A stretch of DNA of 32,033 nt from Saccoglossus kowalevskii (lineage: Eukaryota > Hemichordata > Enteropneusta > Harrimaniidae), in contig NW_003134356.1 of NCBI RefSeq assembly GCF_000003605.2, positions 109,126 through 141,158 on the forward strand, in the 5' to 3' direction. The translations under genes and the position numbers were made by a program. Shown here in pieces: positions 11,801-26,800 of this stretch. The notes under the pieces are model-generated. The model did not search any database. It worked only from the letters and a program-made list of their open reading frames with translations, and was not told the DNA's origin. Within the stretch, counting starts at the first letter, position 1, and the number at the start of each line of letters is the position of its first letter.

Positions 11801-14800
11801 CGCCATAAGATACAGCGTGCCGTAATTTTGCAGTATCTTGCGGGGTATTTCCATCCTTCCATATTCGGAAATGCAAATTACAAATATGGAACGATTACGC
11901 ACGTAAGCGTCCTCTAATAATAAAAACAAACATGGCTGTCATCAGGGTTTGACCGGACTCCGCACGAAGAAGTTCGCTGATTCTGTTCTAAATGTTTTGG
12001 ATTTCGGCATTCCCATGATGTATTTCTGGAAGGAAACGATGTATAGTAATAATGTTAGTACGAGGATACTGCAAAGTATGCACTCAGACAGTACGCGGTC
12101 GCATCGACCTCCACTGCGCGTCGATCGATACCACCGCTGTTTTTGTGCATACTTTGAAGTATCCTCGTAATAACCTCATAGTAATAATACTAATATTGAT
12201 TTCCCCACTACAATCTTTTTTTCCATTCTCCCCATTCCATTCTCATTCTCTTCTTCTTGAAAATACGCTAAATAAATGCATATACCTTAGTACGTACCAT
12301 TTAAAGGGTACCAATGCTGCACTGAGCAAACATTGATAGTTTTGTGAGTCGTAAACAAGTTTCTCGAAATATTAGCATTTTTGCTGATTAAATTAATGTA
12401 CAATTCTGCAATATAAATCTCTGCATTTGCAATGTGCAAAGTAGTATTAACGTTCAGAGGAACAACCGTGATATTTAATGTCCGAAACTGTCGTCTGACT
12501 CAAATATATCTTGAAATAAATATAATTCACATATTAATTGTATCGCGTACTATAAACACGTTTTCTTCTATATTATCAATCGATACTGTTTTACTATAAA
12601 ATGCGTTCAGGTTCCAGTTATGGATAAACCGTCGACTGTGTGGATTATAAACATGTTTTCCCAGAAAAGATGAGTATTATAGTAATAAGCTCTTTTAATA
12701 CAGGAAACTAACCAAGTAAATCGACATTTTGTGGAACACGTATGACGTATGTTATATAAAATCGATCGTGTATTCTGATCTAGAAAATACGATATTAAAA
12801 AATAACATATTTGTACGAAATTTTAAAGAACGAATATAAGCCTTGTGAATATGAAATTTAGAGTATGTAGCATGTCAGATAGATAGCTTGCATTTTGTTG
12901 AACGGATCACCTCTGTCATGTGAGACAGGTAGCACAGATTCTTTTCAGATTAGCTGTATAGTTACAATCAGGTTTAGGGTCAAATGTACCATCCGAAAAC
13001 GCGAAAATGTAAACAAATATATGACCACGTCAAATGAGGTATATTGTCGAAGACGACACAAGGTTGGTTATTTTTTCTGTCTGTGTTTCAGTATACACTC
13101 CAGTGTTTTTTAAGAGTGCTTTCGTATATCCTTACGTATTTTCGTTTATTTGTGTATGTCATCGAGCGCTTTCGCTTGCAGTAGTCATGGCGTATGAAAC
13201 GTTTATTGAACTCAATTGTATTATTTCGAGTGGAACAGTTACTCGCGTCATCTGAAGTGGAGTGGCAAGTAGCGTGACGTCATTTATAGGGCAGCGCCAT
13301 TTAACATTTCAGTTTGATAAGAAATTAACTGATGAATTACAGTAGAAAATATTGAGAATGTATACACTGTTGTGCGTCTTTAAGAATAAACTATCCCACT
13401 CTGTATACTTATAGTACACTAAGTTTACTAGTATTCCATTCGAAATATCTTAGTGACGATTTTTACAGGTTTACTTTAGTTTTTACTGAATTATAAAGAA
13501 ATATAATGATTTCAACTAACCTTTCTTCTCCAGTGAATATGATATATTAACATATGACGTCACATTGTCGTCCATCTTTTATTGCACGAACAATGTGTAA
13601 TTTAAAGTTATTACGACAATTTTGGTGAATTGGTAATTTTTACAATCAATTACATGTTCAATAGCGGTGTACTAGCACCACAGGTTATCAACCCCGAGTC
13701 AAGTCTCCACACAGATAACTGATTATAAACGACTCGGAAATAAGAAAATTCAATCACAGCTTCAGCTTTGATAACAAAAACCTCATACACGGCTTAGATA
13801 TGCACGATGCAATTATTCGCCTTGATTTCTTGATTACATTTCTCCTATAATCTCCGAAGAACATATGTAAAGGGATGAACCATTATATATGCGGGGTGGG
13901 TATATTTTTTTGGTCTAACAACATTATTTCGTCGATTTCCTCTCCTGCCAGATTTTCAAACCTTGTTAGTGCAGATTAATAGCAATAATTGAGTCGTGTA
14001 TTGTTGCATATATGTAACACACATTGAGGTAATAATGACACGCTCCTAAATCCAAAATATTCAATTCTCCGTGACATAAGTCTGAAAGACTCAATGTGAT
14101 TATTTTTTATGACGTAGGATTGGGTACTCTAACATGCACAGACGATTTAAATAACATTTGATTCAGAACATTCTGAAATTCCGGTTCTTATTGCCCTACA
14201 GTGGTAAATTTACGAGCGGTCGCCGTAGATTTCTATCAATTGAAATCACAATGGTCTTGAAACATGTACAAGCTCATGTCGACCACAGACATTAAACATA
14301 TGTATTTTTAAGGTCTATGTGTCAAGTACCTCAAAAGCTGGCCGATAAGATGATACATTGCCTGTATACCGGGCAGGGACAGCACTAAACGATTCGTCAG
14401 TACAGCGGGTGGCAAGTTATATGCCCAAACAGTTTCAATGAATTCCAAACCACCTCATCATTAAGTCATTTGAGGTGGATCGTCTTTAAACTGAGTCTCA
14501 CGCAATATATAACTTGAAAAGTGTCTTGCGCGACCGTAATGCGTTATGGTGGTATGTCGAGTGTGCTTGCCGATCGATAGGCTTACTCTCCGTCAGCCAG
14601 ATCTAGAAACGACACATGTCCTGTTACAAGAAGATTGGAGATACGTGTGAAATGGCAGGTTTATACATCCAACAGAGAGCTATGTTGGACATGGATACAA
14701 ATATGTTAATTTATTACTTATAAAAGTTCCATCTAAATCACTATAACGCCACACATGTAAATGATCCGTATACTATATATGCACTATATCTTAGTGTTTA

Positions 14801-17800
14801 TTCCCAACTAATCTGTCAACATTAATTGTCGCGTACTGATCGCAACAATGATGATCTGTAATTACGTTCACATCGACAAGCAACCATCAAGTTAATTAAG
14901 CCGTCAAGTTAGTAAGCGTGAAAAGAAGTATAAGACACATCATCAAAAGCCACGGGTCATATATACCAACATGCCTAAAAACGCGACCAATATTCAAGAT
15001 ATTCTCCGAATACCTCACTCTACACATACAGTGGAAATAATTACGTGAAAATATAAACGTACATGTTAATATTATTTTCGAAATCACTTTTTTAATGATG
15101 CATGGGAAATGTTTATTTTAAATACTGTAAAATATTTTATTTCCGCTTGAAATTTATTTTCCCTATTTTTGCTGAAGGTGTGATTCAGTGAACATAAAAT
15201 CCAGTGAATATACTCTTTTCCCCATATTTCACATTCAACTCATCAAAGTCAGTGAAAATACATTCCAGCTAAAATAAAGTATTTTACAGTATACAATGAG
15301 AACTCGTAAAACAAGACTGTTGTCAACTGCTTTAAATCCAGGCTAAATAAACAGTGGGATTAACATACATACATGCGTAATTCGTACACTGATCTGTTTA
15401 TTTCAAGTCAATATAATTTCAATGCAAATGAGATGATCAGACAGATATTCATTATTGGCATCGTATTACATCAGTACGTGTATAGCACACGTGGTAGGAG
15501 GTGAATGACATGCTTCAAAACGCATTTTTGTATCTCTCGAATTTTTTTTTATTTATTTTCACTTTGCGTGTAAAATATGTTAATTAATCATGGCCATTAA
15601 AACAATAAACAAGTATTATGGGATAAGTTGAAATTTATGGCGCAATCATGTATGGTACCACCTGTACGTCGTTATTCAAGCCAAACAGAGCCTCTACACA
15701 AAACTGTTGATTACGTAACTTCAAAATACTACGTTGTACGTCACTATAAGTAGCTCAGAGTATGGCAGTCAATTAGGAAAGATGGCATTGTTTAACGTTG
15801 GCGTTTTACAGCAAAGTATGGAATGGATGGCGCTACAGATGGTAAATAAAGCAGACCAGTTTGTACACTGACGAAAATGGGCCATGACAACTAGGGAAAT
15901 ATATACAGATTGAGTGATTGACACTACAGGTGTTGCTACTATGATTATGACTAAAGTAAAATATGCTATGCAACAGAATATGGAATAGATGACAGATTGC
16001 GTGGCTGATGGTATAAACAAAGTGAATCAGATTGTACAACAAATTATTGAATGGATGGCACTACACATGTGGGATTGGTCACGGTTACTAAAAAAGAGTA
16101 ACCGTGGATTGGTGAAATGGCATGACAACTGTGAGACTGGTGTCAATGACGTTAGTGGAATAGGTTTTACAGTATTAAACGAAGGCACCACAGACGTGGG
16201 GCTGGTGGTAACGGAAGCACTTGCAAGTAAACTGTTATAGTTAAACCAATTATACTTTATGGTGTGGATGTTTGGGGTGGGTTCTTGACAAATGCTTTTA
16301 AAGGATCAAGAACTAACAAGTCTGAGATTGATGATGACAATTTCATTTCAAAATTATTCTCAGACAAATTGGTAACTGAAAAAGTTCATGTTAAGTTCTG
16401 CAAAAGAGTACTTAGGGTTCATAAGAAGGCATCAAATAATGCCTGTAGAGGGGAGTTGGGACGGTACCCAGTTATGGTAGAAATTTGTACGACAGTCATG
16501 AAATCATATCAAAGAATGTCATGTAAAAACAAACAATGCAATCATTAATGCAGCATTCAATGAAAGCAGTGCTTACACCCATGACCAATGGTTTACCTTT
16601 GTACAAAAGCTGTTGAGAATTACTCAAATGGATAATGTAGATATCAGTCAAGCAAATTTCTGTGACTTGTTCAAAGAGAAGATGAAGCTTATTTACATTA
16701 AATATTGGGGAATTGATTTACAGAAAATTGGCCATAATAAGTTAAGCACTTACAACACATTTAAAAGTAATTATAAGTTAGATAACTATTTGGATGAAAT
16801 TAAAAACAAGAAACATAGAATAGCTTTAACTAAATACCGTATTTCAGCACACTTTCTACCTATTGAGACAGGCCGTTACCAGGGTACTGATAGAGATAAT
16901 AGAGTATGTAATTTATGTAACAACGACGACTTGGGGAATTAAATACATTATATGATGCATAATGATATTAATGGGCACAGGGATAAATTTCTTAAATCAT
17001 TGTATATTTATGCACCCAATCTACAAAATTTATGTAAGAATGATTTGTTTTCTCTAGTAATGATAAATTTATCTATACTAACTTAGCTAATTTTGTTTTT
17101 CAGATTATGAAATTATTTTAGTTTAGTTATTTAGTTAGTTGTTTTGTATTGTTATTTCTTTTTGTTTTGTTTTTTGGACTTTACTCAAGCTCTGTATTGT
17201 GTACGTTCCAAATACAATATCTTGTATCTTGTATGCTATAAACAAGTGTATGTTAGACAGTTAAAGCGCCATAAAACGGACGATCGCCGCCACTGATAAC
17301 ACCCAGTGTGTGTAATGTCATGCTTTACAAAAACGTAATTGATTGATATGAACTGAACGAACCGTCCCAGTTGGGAGATACGTGACACTGGTAACACGTT
17401 GTCAATCCTGTTCAATTACTGCTAAACACACAACTGTGACCCAATGGATCAGTAGTCATAGCATATATTAGGATGGAAAACATAACAATGTAGTTCACAT
17501 ACACCGACAGGTATGAGAAAATCATGACACGTAAATAAACAGTATTTTTTAATTATTTTTAAAGAAACTAACCAGTTGCCTAATATGTAGCTAAAAATGT
17601 AATTGCATGAATGGAGAGGCAAAAATGAGGGTGAAGTTATTTAATTATGAAAAAGTAAAGTATGTATTTGCAAAGTATGCAAATATGGATATCTGCGATG
17701 TGACTATAGATTACTTAACTTATAACAATGCGATTAGTATGCAAATATGGATACATATTACATATCTATTAACAATGTGCTACAATTAGTGTAGATCGAT

Positions 17801-20800
17801 TAGCCGTCGAATTGGACACGCTTTGCGTGGTGTGAATACGTAAACTGTCAACACGCAGACTGATCGTCTATCCGTGTGAATAGCATACCTCATCAATAAG
17901 CTAGTTTCTGATTGAACTGCTTGACAAACGTACTTCACATATCGGTGATGATATAGTGCATTTTTGTTCATTAACATAATTGTAACATTCAGGGCATACA
18001 CAGGTTAGTCTCCCGTCTGTGACAATTATTGTAACACGAGAAGACAGATCTTCATATACTTCTCAGTTGCAGTTAATAATAATAACTATTACATTATTAT
18101 TTATTTGCTTATATCTTCCTAAATTTGTATTTCTTCATTTTCCCAATTACTAGTATAATATAAGTGACTATACTATTTTTACTTGCATACAACAAGTGTG
18201 AGTTATATATATATTTATGCTATATATATTTATGCTATATATATTTATGCTATATATATATTTATGCTATATATATTTAAATTCGCCGTCCGTAATCTAC
18301 CTATTCGTAAACTACTGTATTAAGTGCAACTCATTCTAACAAATATCAGCAAAATCACGTCGAAGAAAAAATACATATTGTATGTAAATGAAAATTTAAC
18401 TGTCAGACACATTTTGCGTTCAAGGTCAATAATATATAAAGGAAGGATTTCCCTGAATTAGATTTTTGTTAACTGTTTAATTAAATGAACCAGATAATGC
18501 TGAATACTCGTGTGAATGTTTAATAAATTCACATTGTCGTGGTTTTAGAACATCTTACACGCACACATTTACTGTATCAATGATACGTAAAGCTGAATCC
18601 TTGAACCGACCATAGCGATGATGATGTCTGATTCGCAGCATTGAACGATGCAGTTCAGATTGTTTGAGCCCGCGCGTAATGTCTCGCTGAAGGTAAATCT
18701 GTGGCAGTGTTGAAAATGTAAGTTTCTAATAAATAAAGACTAACTAACATGTCGCTAAAAAATATTGCAAAAATCTTTATTTCATAATATAAAAGCAATT
18801 CAAGGAAAGCGCTCTGCTATTTAAAGCATTTTTGATATATGCTGATGAAGGAGGCAGCGTTCAGATTTAGTATATTAAAATGATACAAAGTCTGTTAATA
18901 ATGTATAAAGTACACACTAGATAATGCACTGACAGTTAGACACTATTGTGTTTTTACTAATGGACCCCAAGTAATGCAAATGTATTAACTTAATATTGGT
19001 GGCACCAAGAACGGCAATTTATATGTAAAACACACGCACCAAGTAGATAAATCGAAGACTTCATTAAATATACAATCAAAGAAGAAAATAATCATAACTC
19101 TTTCGAAATTGCAACTGAAACAAACTGTACGCGTTATGGTTTGTGCTATAGGGTATGAAGTCAATAATACTAGTATTCTATTTTCACGTTAAACAATATA
19201 CATTTTATGTTATTATATGCAACCGGTTTAAGCCGGTACATTGATATTTGACTATTCATGTGTAGACTATTAATCTTTTATTTACCATGTATTTACAGCA
19301 CAACACAACGCAAGTGAAATGCGAAAACACACAAAGTCAATATATGTTAAATATGATATTATGATTAACCTTCGTATTGATTTAATGACTACTGGTGAAT
19401 ACGTGACGTCACGATACATGCCCCAACATGAATACCCACACTGGAAACCTTGTTACATTCATTTGGTTAGTTCTAGTGTGATAAATATATTATTGATAAC
19501 ACAAGTCGGACGAGGATGAATAAAAATGGCGTGGTGTGATGTGGTGACTTACTCGGACCATGCTCGTACAAAAAATCTCCTGATAATAGTCTACTGGAAT
19601 GAGTATAAATAAATTTAATTTGTGAATCTGCTTGCAAAACATGGATGAAACATTACAACCCGATAGTTAATTTGCATGTAAATTAAACTTCCTTTCAAGT
19701 TCGAATTTTAATTTAACAAAGTTGAATTCCTTTTATATGATGATGCTATTTAACATATATGACATACATAGATACGACAATGACGAGTTTTATGAAATTT
19801 ATGTTACTCAAATGCATGGACGTTTTAATGTACGTATTACTTATTTATTTATATTTTATAGTTGGTGTTTATTGTAAGATTTAAGTGACATGAATGCATT
19901 TGCCATGTACCTGCTGTGTTGGCGCGATGTGTCCTGGGGCTCGTTCAGAATCGTCATTAGATTCGCTGTATGAAGTGTCTTTCAGTGAGATGGATGTATC
20001 CAATTTACTACCCCTTGCCCAGCTCCACGTTTTTTGAAATCCATGAACTAAGCGTTTTTGTGTGTGTAATATTCCCCTGTTTATTAACTTACAAGTTGTT
20101 TGATACAAACGATAGAATGTTAATGGCAGGATATTGAATGTAGGTCACTTACACGAGTATACACATCGTCGACAACAACAGCGGGTGCCAATATGCGTTC
20201 GGTATGCATACAACTATGTATGCATACATTGATGGGCAAAACGATGTGCCAATGACAATTTTCACAAATGACCAGTGCTCATTCAAGGAATAAAAACATG
20301 TCTTCACATATATTCATCATGAATCAGAAACAAGTACATGAGGCATATTTCGTCATGACGACGATGATCCTGCTTACGATGATTTTGTCGATGTCCCCGC
20401 CAATAACCGTTTCAATCTTCACAAAATGTTACAATGTTTTTAAATTAAACACGGCAAGGCCCATCCCAAAATAAGAATCACAAACCATTATTCTCATTAG
20501 ATACAATCTTCTCTGTTCACATATTGTTTCGACGTAATGTGAGGTTATTACGAGAATACTGCAAAGTATGCACGAAGACAGTACAACTGGTGTATCGGCC
20601 GACGCGCGCGTAATTTGAGGTATTCTCGTAATAACCTTATTATTATCAGAGGTACATTACTTGGGGCTCGCAACTACGGTGACATGATACCAAGATCCCG
20701 TTACAATCTCGCTCTCGCATAAGCGTTCCAACTCAGAAAAATGCGAATGCGCATGCCCGAGGTCACTAGGATACTGGGATGTCCAGGTGGATCAAAATAG

Positions 20801-23800
20801 CTGCTCACGATATGACGGAATACGATAACTATATTTTCTGTACATTTTCGATGTATTGCATTTTTTCACTATGAATGTGGTAATACATGTTTTATTGATT
20901 ATTACAAACCGCCTATGTCATGTCAGAAGGTCGTCGCATCAGTCGCTATCTACAAGATGAGACTTGAATGGGATCTTGACATAATGTCACCATACAGTAC
21001 TACGGCCGTTGCAAACCCCAAGTAATGTACCTCTGTTATTATACATATTATACTTTCATGGGAATGTCGAAATTCAAAAAGTTCATTCAATATTTGAAAT
21101 TCGCATTTCCTTATATGGTAGGATGAAAATACCCCGTAAAATTAACCGCAGAATTACGGCACGCTATTACTTGTGGCGTTACGGTGACAAATGTATAACT
21201 TTACAAACACTATTAACATGGATAACGTGATATCGTATAAGCTTGTTCGTGCAATGAGATTTATTCCCGATTTTCTTGTAATCGCACTAGAGTTTTTTGT
21301 GTACTGTAATTGAGTTTTATAAATGATCAGTTTACAAATCAGTATTTTGCAGACAAGAACACAGTACGTAAAATTTTAACTATCCCGCCTTCACTGCCAG
21401 TCAGTGTAACATTTTGCGGCCAATCAATTCACGTACATAACTTAACTATAAAGTAAAAACCTGCACGTTAGATGGAAACATAGTGGATTTCAATCATGTA
21501 CAATGATTATCTGGGCGATATAATCTTAATCATTGATGTATAGACGGCGTCTCAGTATATGTGAGATGAATATCATGGCCACGAGTTCGGCACAGTGTGA
21601 CATGTTATACTTCATCAGTGATATGACCAGATTTGTCATGTTTCTATTTTAGATAAACGTATTTCATTTCTAGATTACGAAGTTCACTCCACAGATTGTT
21701 GTTCCTGCTAGCTAGCGGTGTCAGTGAAATTCGTCGAATTATTGAACACTTCCGCGTTTTTTAAATGATGATTATGGCAATAAGTAGACAGGGTGGAGGT
21801 AACCTGAAGTAGATTTGCGAGGTCTGCCGATCGAACTCGTAACAACCGAGATGATTTGTCGTAAACTATGATGTCGATTTTGCAACACATTGTATTCAGT
21901 TCATGATCAACTGCTGATATCCAGAATCGACAATAATCAATATTTTGTATCGCAAAACACATCCTCTATTCACCCTGTCGAGTGTTCTGGTTTTAGGAAT
22001 ACATACACGAGTACGTTCCATTTGACTCTTCTGACATGTACATTTCGATACATGGACATGGACATTAGCAAACCAGTAAAAGACGTAACAAATAACTGTC
22101 CGTCGGTGAAAGTTTCCCAATTTCGTCGTCACGTGCAGTTTTCAGGTGGAGGACCTCATCCCACTCCCCCGGGAATTTAGTTAAAAAACTGTGAAAAATT
22201 TCGTTTTTACATAGTTGTATACAAAATTATCAGAATCAGCTTGTCTTGTTTGAAGCTACGCAGAAAGAAAATCATCGGTATTTATAAATCTGACATCTGA
22301 ATACAACATTATTGAGAGCAATACACAATATGTATGTATCGAGTAAAAAAATGATGTCTGAATAACGACGACATAAGAATAGAGCAATACAATCGTACGG
22401 ATTAACCAGCGCTTTAGCAGTTACGCAGTGTATCAAAACAAAGCTTTGGATTATCTATCGTATTTATGTCGGCGTTGTTTCACAGAAATTCTAGTTATTG
22501 ATCGACGATAATGTGTTTTCTTTTTGTGGTTTGTTTTCTCAGAGCCAAGGCGGACATTGATGACATCGCGTTTTTGACGCACCAAAATTACAAAGACACT
22601 GTGTCATTTAGAATACTGCAAGCCGTTTCGATAATTTTAGGTAAGTGTCGCATTTGTCATAGAGACAACGGGTATTGATATATCAAATAACAGAACAGCA
22701 AGCCGAGCAGCAATATTATAAATTTTATTAGAACACAAGCATATCCTGCGGAAGAAATACTTGAATATTTATCAAGGTTTGCTTTGATATTTGAATTTAG
22801 AAAAGATAGACATCGGGATATACGTTTTCTGTTAAAGCCATCATGCGTTAAAACCGAGGGATTTGTATCTTACACAAGACTTATTTAAGTGATGTTTTAG
22901 TTGATTAAAGCGCGGTGGTCGTCGCGCAGCGCGTGTTCGAAAATAAACAATGTATTTTACACGCGTTGTATACGTCGCTATGAGTCCCATATCGAACAGG
23001 ACGCGGCGCGACGAGCACCGCCCTTTAAGATGTTTTTGTTTTAATCTGTGTTAAAGTGGTGTCATTGACGTCACTTGAATTAGTATATTGATAGCGCTTT
23101 TAAACTTTGCGCACAATTTATACCGATGGACTTTGTATTTCCTTCAGTGCTCACATCTCCTATGCACAACTTTCATATAATTCGCGCCTTCTAGTGACAA
23201 AACGTAATCACGTGACGTCATGAGTTTGATGAAAGATATGTCGTTCAGTATATTGTGTTATTTCTGTGCGTTACTTCCTGTGTTAACATCAACTAAGAGA
23301 TGTTGTTCACTACCTCATCTGGTTGTGTAGTAGTTCATCATTTATCATATCTCTCAATAACCGACGGACGACTACAAATAAACTCAATAATGACGATGTG
23401 AACGGCCTTCCGTTCAACCATTTACGTCACAGAATCACCTTGTTGCTAGGAGGTGCAACTTACTTCACTGCATAATGGATGAGTTGTAACACAATTCTGT
23501 CCCTTTGAGAAATCATCGATCGTAGGATAAGATCTCGCTTTTCATCAATATACAATGTTTTCAAGCAATATCAGATTTACTAGCTGTGGTCTGACGTCTA
23601 ATCGATTTAGTTCGAGTTTATTCTTCGACCGCATTTTAAAACTTATTGAAATCTCCCAACACCCATAATAATACTGACCAGGTATAGATAGTATGTTGTC
23701 TATGTCACTATTTTTTATGTGTTTCATATGCATTTTTTCTAAACTTTCGATCAATGAGTGAATTATTGTAGTCGTGTTTTATGTTGTTAATATTCGATTT

Positions 23801-26800
23801 GTTCTTTATGAATGTACATATTTGAATTTAGATCACAAATCACCTCACATCATTTTTAATATATATCATATTGTCATAATAAATAAAAGGGAACTATTTC
23901 GACTTTTTTTATTTAACATTACAACGATAAAAGCTGGAACACTATTATTGTATTTTTATCATTTGATTTTATATCTTGTTTATCGAACCGACCCACCCGA
24001 ACACGTTGTTGTCGCTAACGTATTCATTGGTCCATTTCTCATATTTGAGGAATTCTTCACTGAATTCTTTCCTATGGGAAATAAGTATACTTTCATGAAT
24101 ACATCTTATTCACATTTTTTCGTAACGTTTCTTGCCAGGTCTCGATATTCCCGTAGTTCTAGAGATGCTTGGCGAGTTCTTCGTAATTTACGTTCTACGT
24201 CTAGGCTATGAAAAGCTTCTCTCTGTACTCGGGAACGATTTGAAGTCGTTCTTGGAAAGTTTGGACTTTCTTCACTTCGTACACTTGAAATCGACATTCA
24301 CAGAGATGAGTGCGCCCTCATTTCGGTGTAGTGAGTTAGATGATGGAAGTCTACTGTTGCATTATTATTCAAACAGGAAAGGTCTGGAGCCCATCGTTGT
24401 CGGTAAGCACTACTTATCATTTTCTATCAATCTAGCGTTTTATTTGCTCATCGTAAACTACTTTTTACGACGACGATAATCATTCCTTTTCTCAAGTGGA
24501 TATAATGCATGCACTGCTCAATTTACAGCGAACAACGTCTATAAATAATACTTGTGTGTGTCTAGAAATCTGTAATACCTTACCATTGTGTTTAATAATC
24601 GATACATTATATACATTCAACAATAACCTGAGTAATTTTCAGTTGTGTATTTGACCAAAGACACTTTCTAGTGTCTTTGATTTGACATACACATTGGAAT
24701 ATGACTATATAGTACACAGACGTGGTGAATTATGCAAATGCGCAAGCGTTTTGATTTAATGGTACGTACAATAAAATGTAGGTCGTTATTTCATAAACAA
24801 TATATTGCGACTTAAACATTGATTAATATAAATAATAACCCAGTGTGTAAGTATACAGGGACGAGTGTAAGATTTCTGGTTACTAGGGGCGTAACTGTGT
24901 GATGACGTCAATACTCCATTACATTGCAGGATACTGTAACAAAGAAACAAGTCATGACATGCATAAATTCTCTTTTATCGACGTGAAACATCGACATAAA
25001 AACTATGTTTTAGTGATAATGTGCAAATTAATTTCATTCGCTTTTATATTGAATATAGGGATTGTTAAATCAATAGCCAAGAAATTCTTCGATATAGAAG
25101 TAACGGTGGTTGTATACTCTGAGCAGGAAACGCCCCCACTCGGCAGGGAAACTCACACAACATTCATTATACGTTCTGTTGGTGATTTTGCTATCAGTAC
25201 CAAGCGTAAGACGGTGAGTATAATTGTATATATAATTGTAAAGTTTATTGCGTTCTATATACTGAATGAATATGAGAATTGCATCAAATTAATTATAGAA
25301 TTGTCAGTTTATGAGTTCGCGATATACAATTTCTGTGGATTATAACTTTTATATTTTTTTATTGGAAAAAATGCCAGAGTTGTGTTCTGTTTCTCAGTTG
25401 GTATTTTCATCGCGATGGAGCAAATGCAGTGAACAAGAGCGCGTGACCACGTGTTAATGAGTCGCTGAGCATAATTTAGTAGGTCATTGAACTCATAGCT
25501 CTTGCGCGCACTATCATGACGAAAATTTTGGATGAAGTGGTTAGACATGTTCTGGTCAGTGAACATGGGGTTTTGGCATAGCGTTATTGTTTGTTTTGTT
25601 ATTGGGTTGCACAAAATAAAGTTAATAATATTGTGTTAGTATTAATAATTACAATGTAATTTAAGTTTTATATTGTATATTTTACTCCCCACAGAAAACG
25701 ATTGCAAGCCCTGTGAGAAAGTTTGTCGTAGGGGGCGATATACCTCGTCCGTTTTCCACATGGGATCTACGTAACTTTTTCCAGGCTCCAGATAGGCTGT
25801 GGATGGACGAGGAATCCTTCTGCAGAGCCTTTCCTTTTCACTTTGTATTCGACGAATCTCTCGTGTTCAAACAATGCGGTGTCATGATCCAACGAGTTTG
25901 TCAGAATTTGACCTTGAACGAAAATACAGTCAGTGACTTTTTAGAGATAATGCACCCAAACATACCTATGACGTCACAGGACATCAGACAATTCATCAAC
26001 ATAGAGTTTGTAATGGCGATAAAAAAGGAGCGAGTTAAGGAATACTACACCGACAAGTCACGCCTAATACTCAGAGGTACGTGACACTCATTTGCATTTC
26101 AATACAGGTATTACACCACCACTAGACTATTTGCGGGGTCTGGGACGCTTCATTTGTCAGATTACGTCATCAACTCACAGCCTCGTTCGCGTTTATACTA
26201 GGGATAACCCAGTTACTGTTTTAGTAGAGGTTTGTGGCCCAAACGTCTAAACCCAGACCCCATCATAGACAATTCGAAGGTAAAATGTAATCATCATTTC
26301 AGCAAGGTGGGTCGTGGAGCAGATGACATAATACTGATAATACGCTATTTCTGTTTGGATTCCAGGTCAGATGATGTGGATGGAAGACCTACTTTGTCTT
26401 GTTTTTCTATGTACACCGTTTGTTCATACATTGGAAGAAATGAAACAATGCGGTTTACATTTCGCAGATCTCGCTGTGCATGACCTAACGCGAGATCTAG
26501 TTCTAGCCAATCAACAGGTTAGTTTATTGTATGGAAATAACTTGTACTCTTCCATCATTTCATTTCAAATACTAGTAATATTAGTACTGCTTTCAATATA
26601 TGATTCGTTTCATTATTCGGGAGCAACTTTTGTTTTTAAGAGGCTGCTTGAATTACAACTTGCCAAACAACTAGAACAGAAAGAAGAAGAATTACGTCTC
26701 ACGCTGAAACAACTTGAGGAAGAAAAAAAGAAAACCGATATGCTGCTGTATTCAATGATGCCTAGACAGGCAGCTGAACAACTGCGTGAAGGCAAGAAAG

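Noticed and set aside
15648-15710. An ATG TAT GGT (Met-Tyr-Gly) on the + strand as the cyclase start
   Set aside because: It continues TTCTSLFK, unlike any H-NOX N-terminus, and lies downstream of the clear exon 2 at 11690.
21815-21845. Possible tRNA B-box-like sequence
   Set aside because: No matching A box, acceptor stem or cloverleaf could be drawn.
23774-24211. 145-codon ORF running into exon 4
   Set aside because: Its 3' part is an out-of-frame reading of exon 4 and the rest is AT-rich intron.
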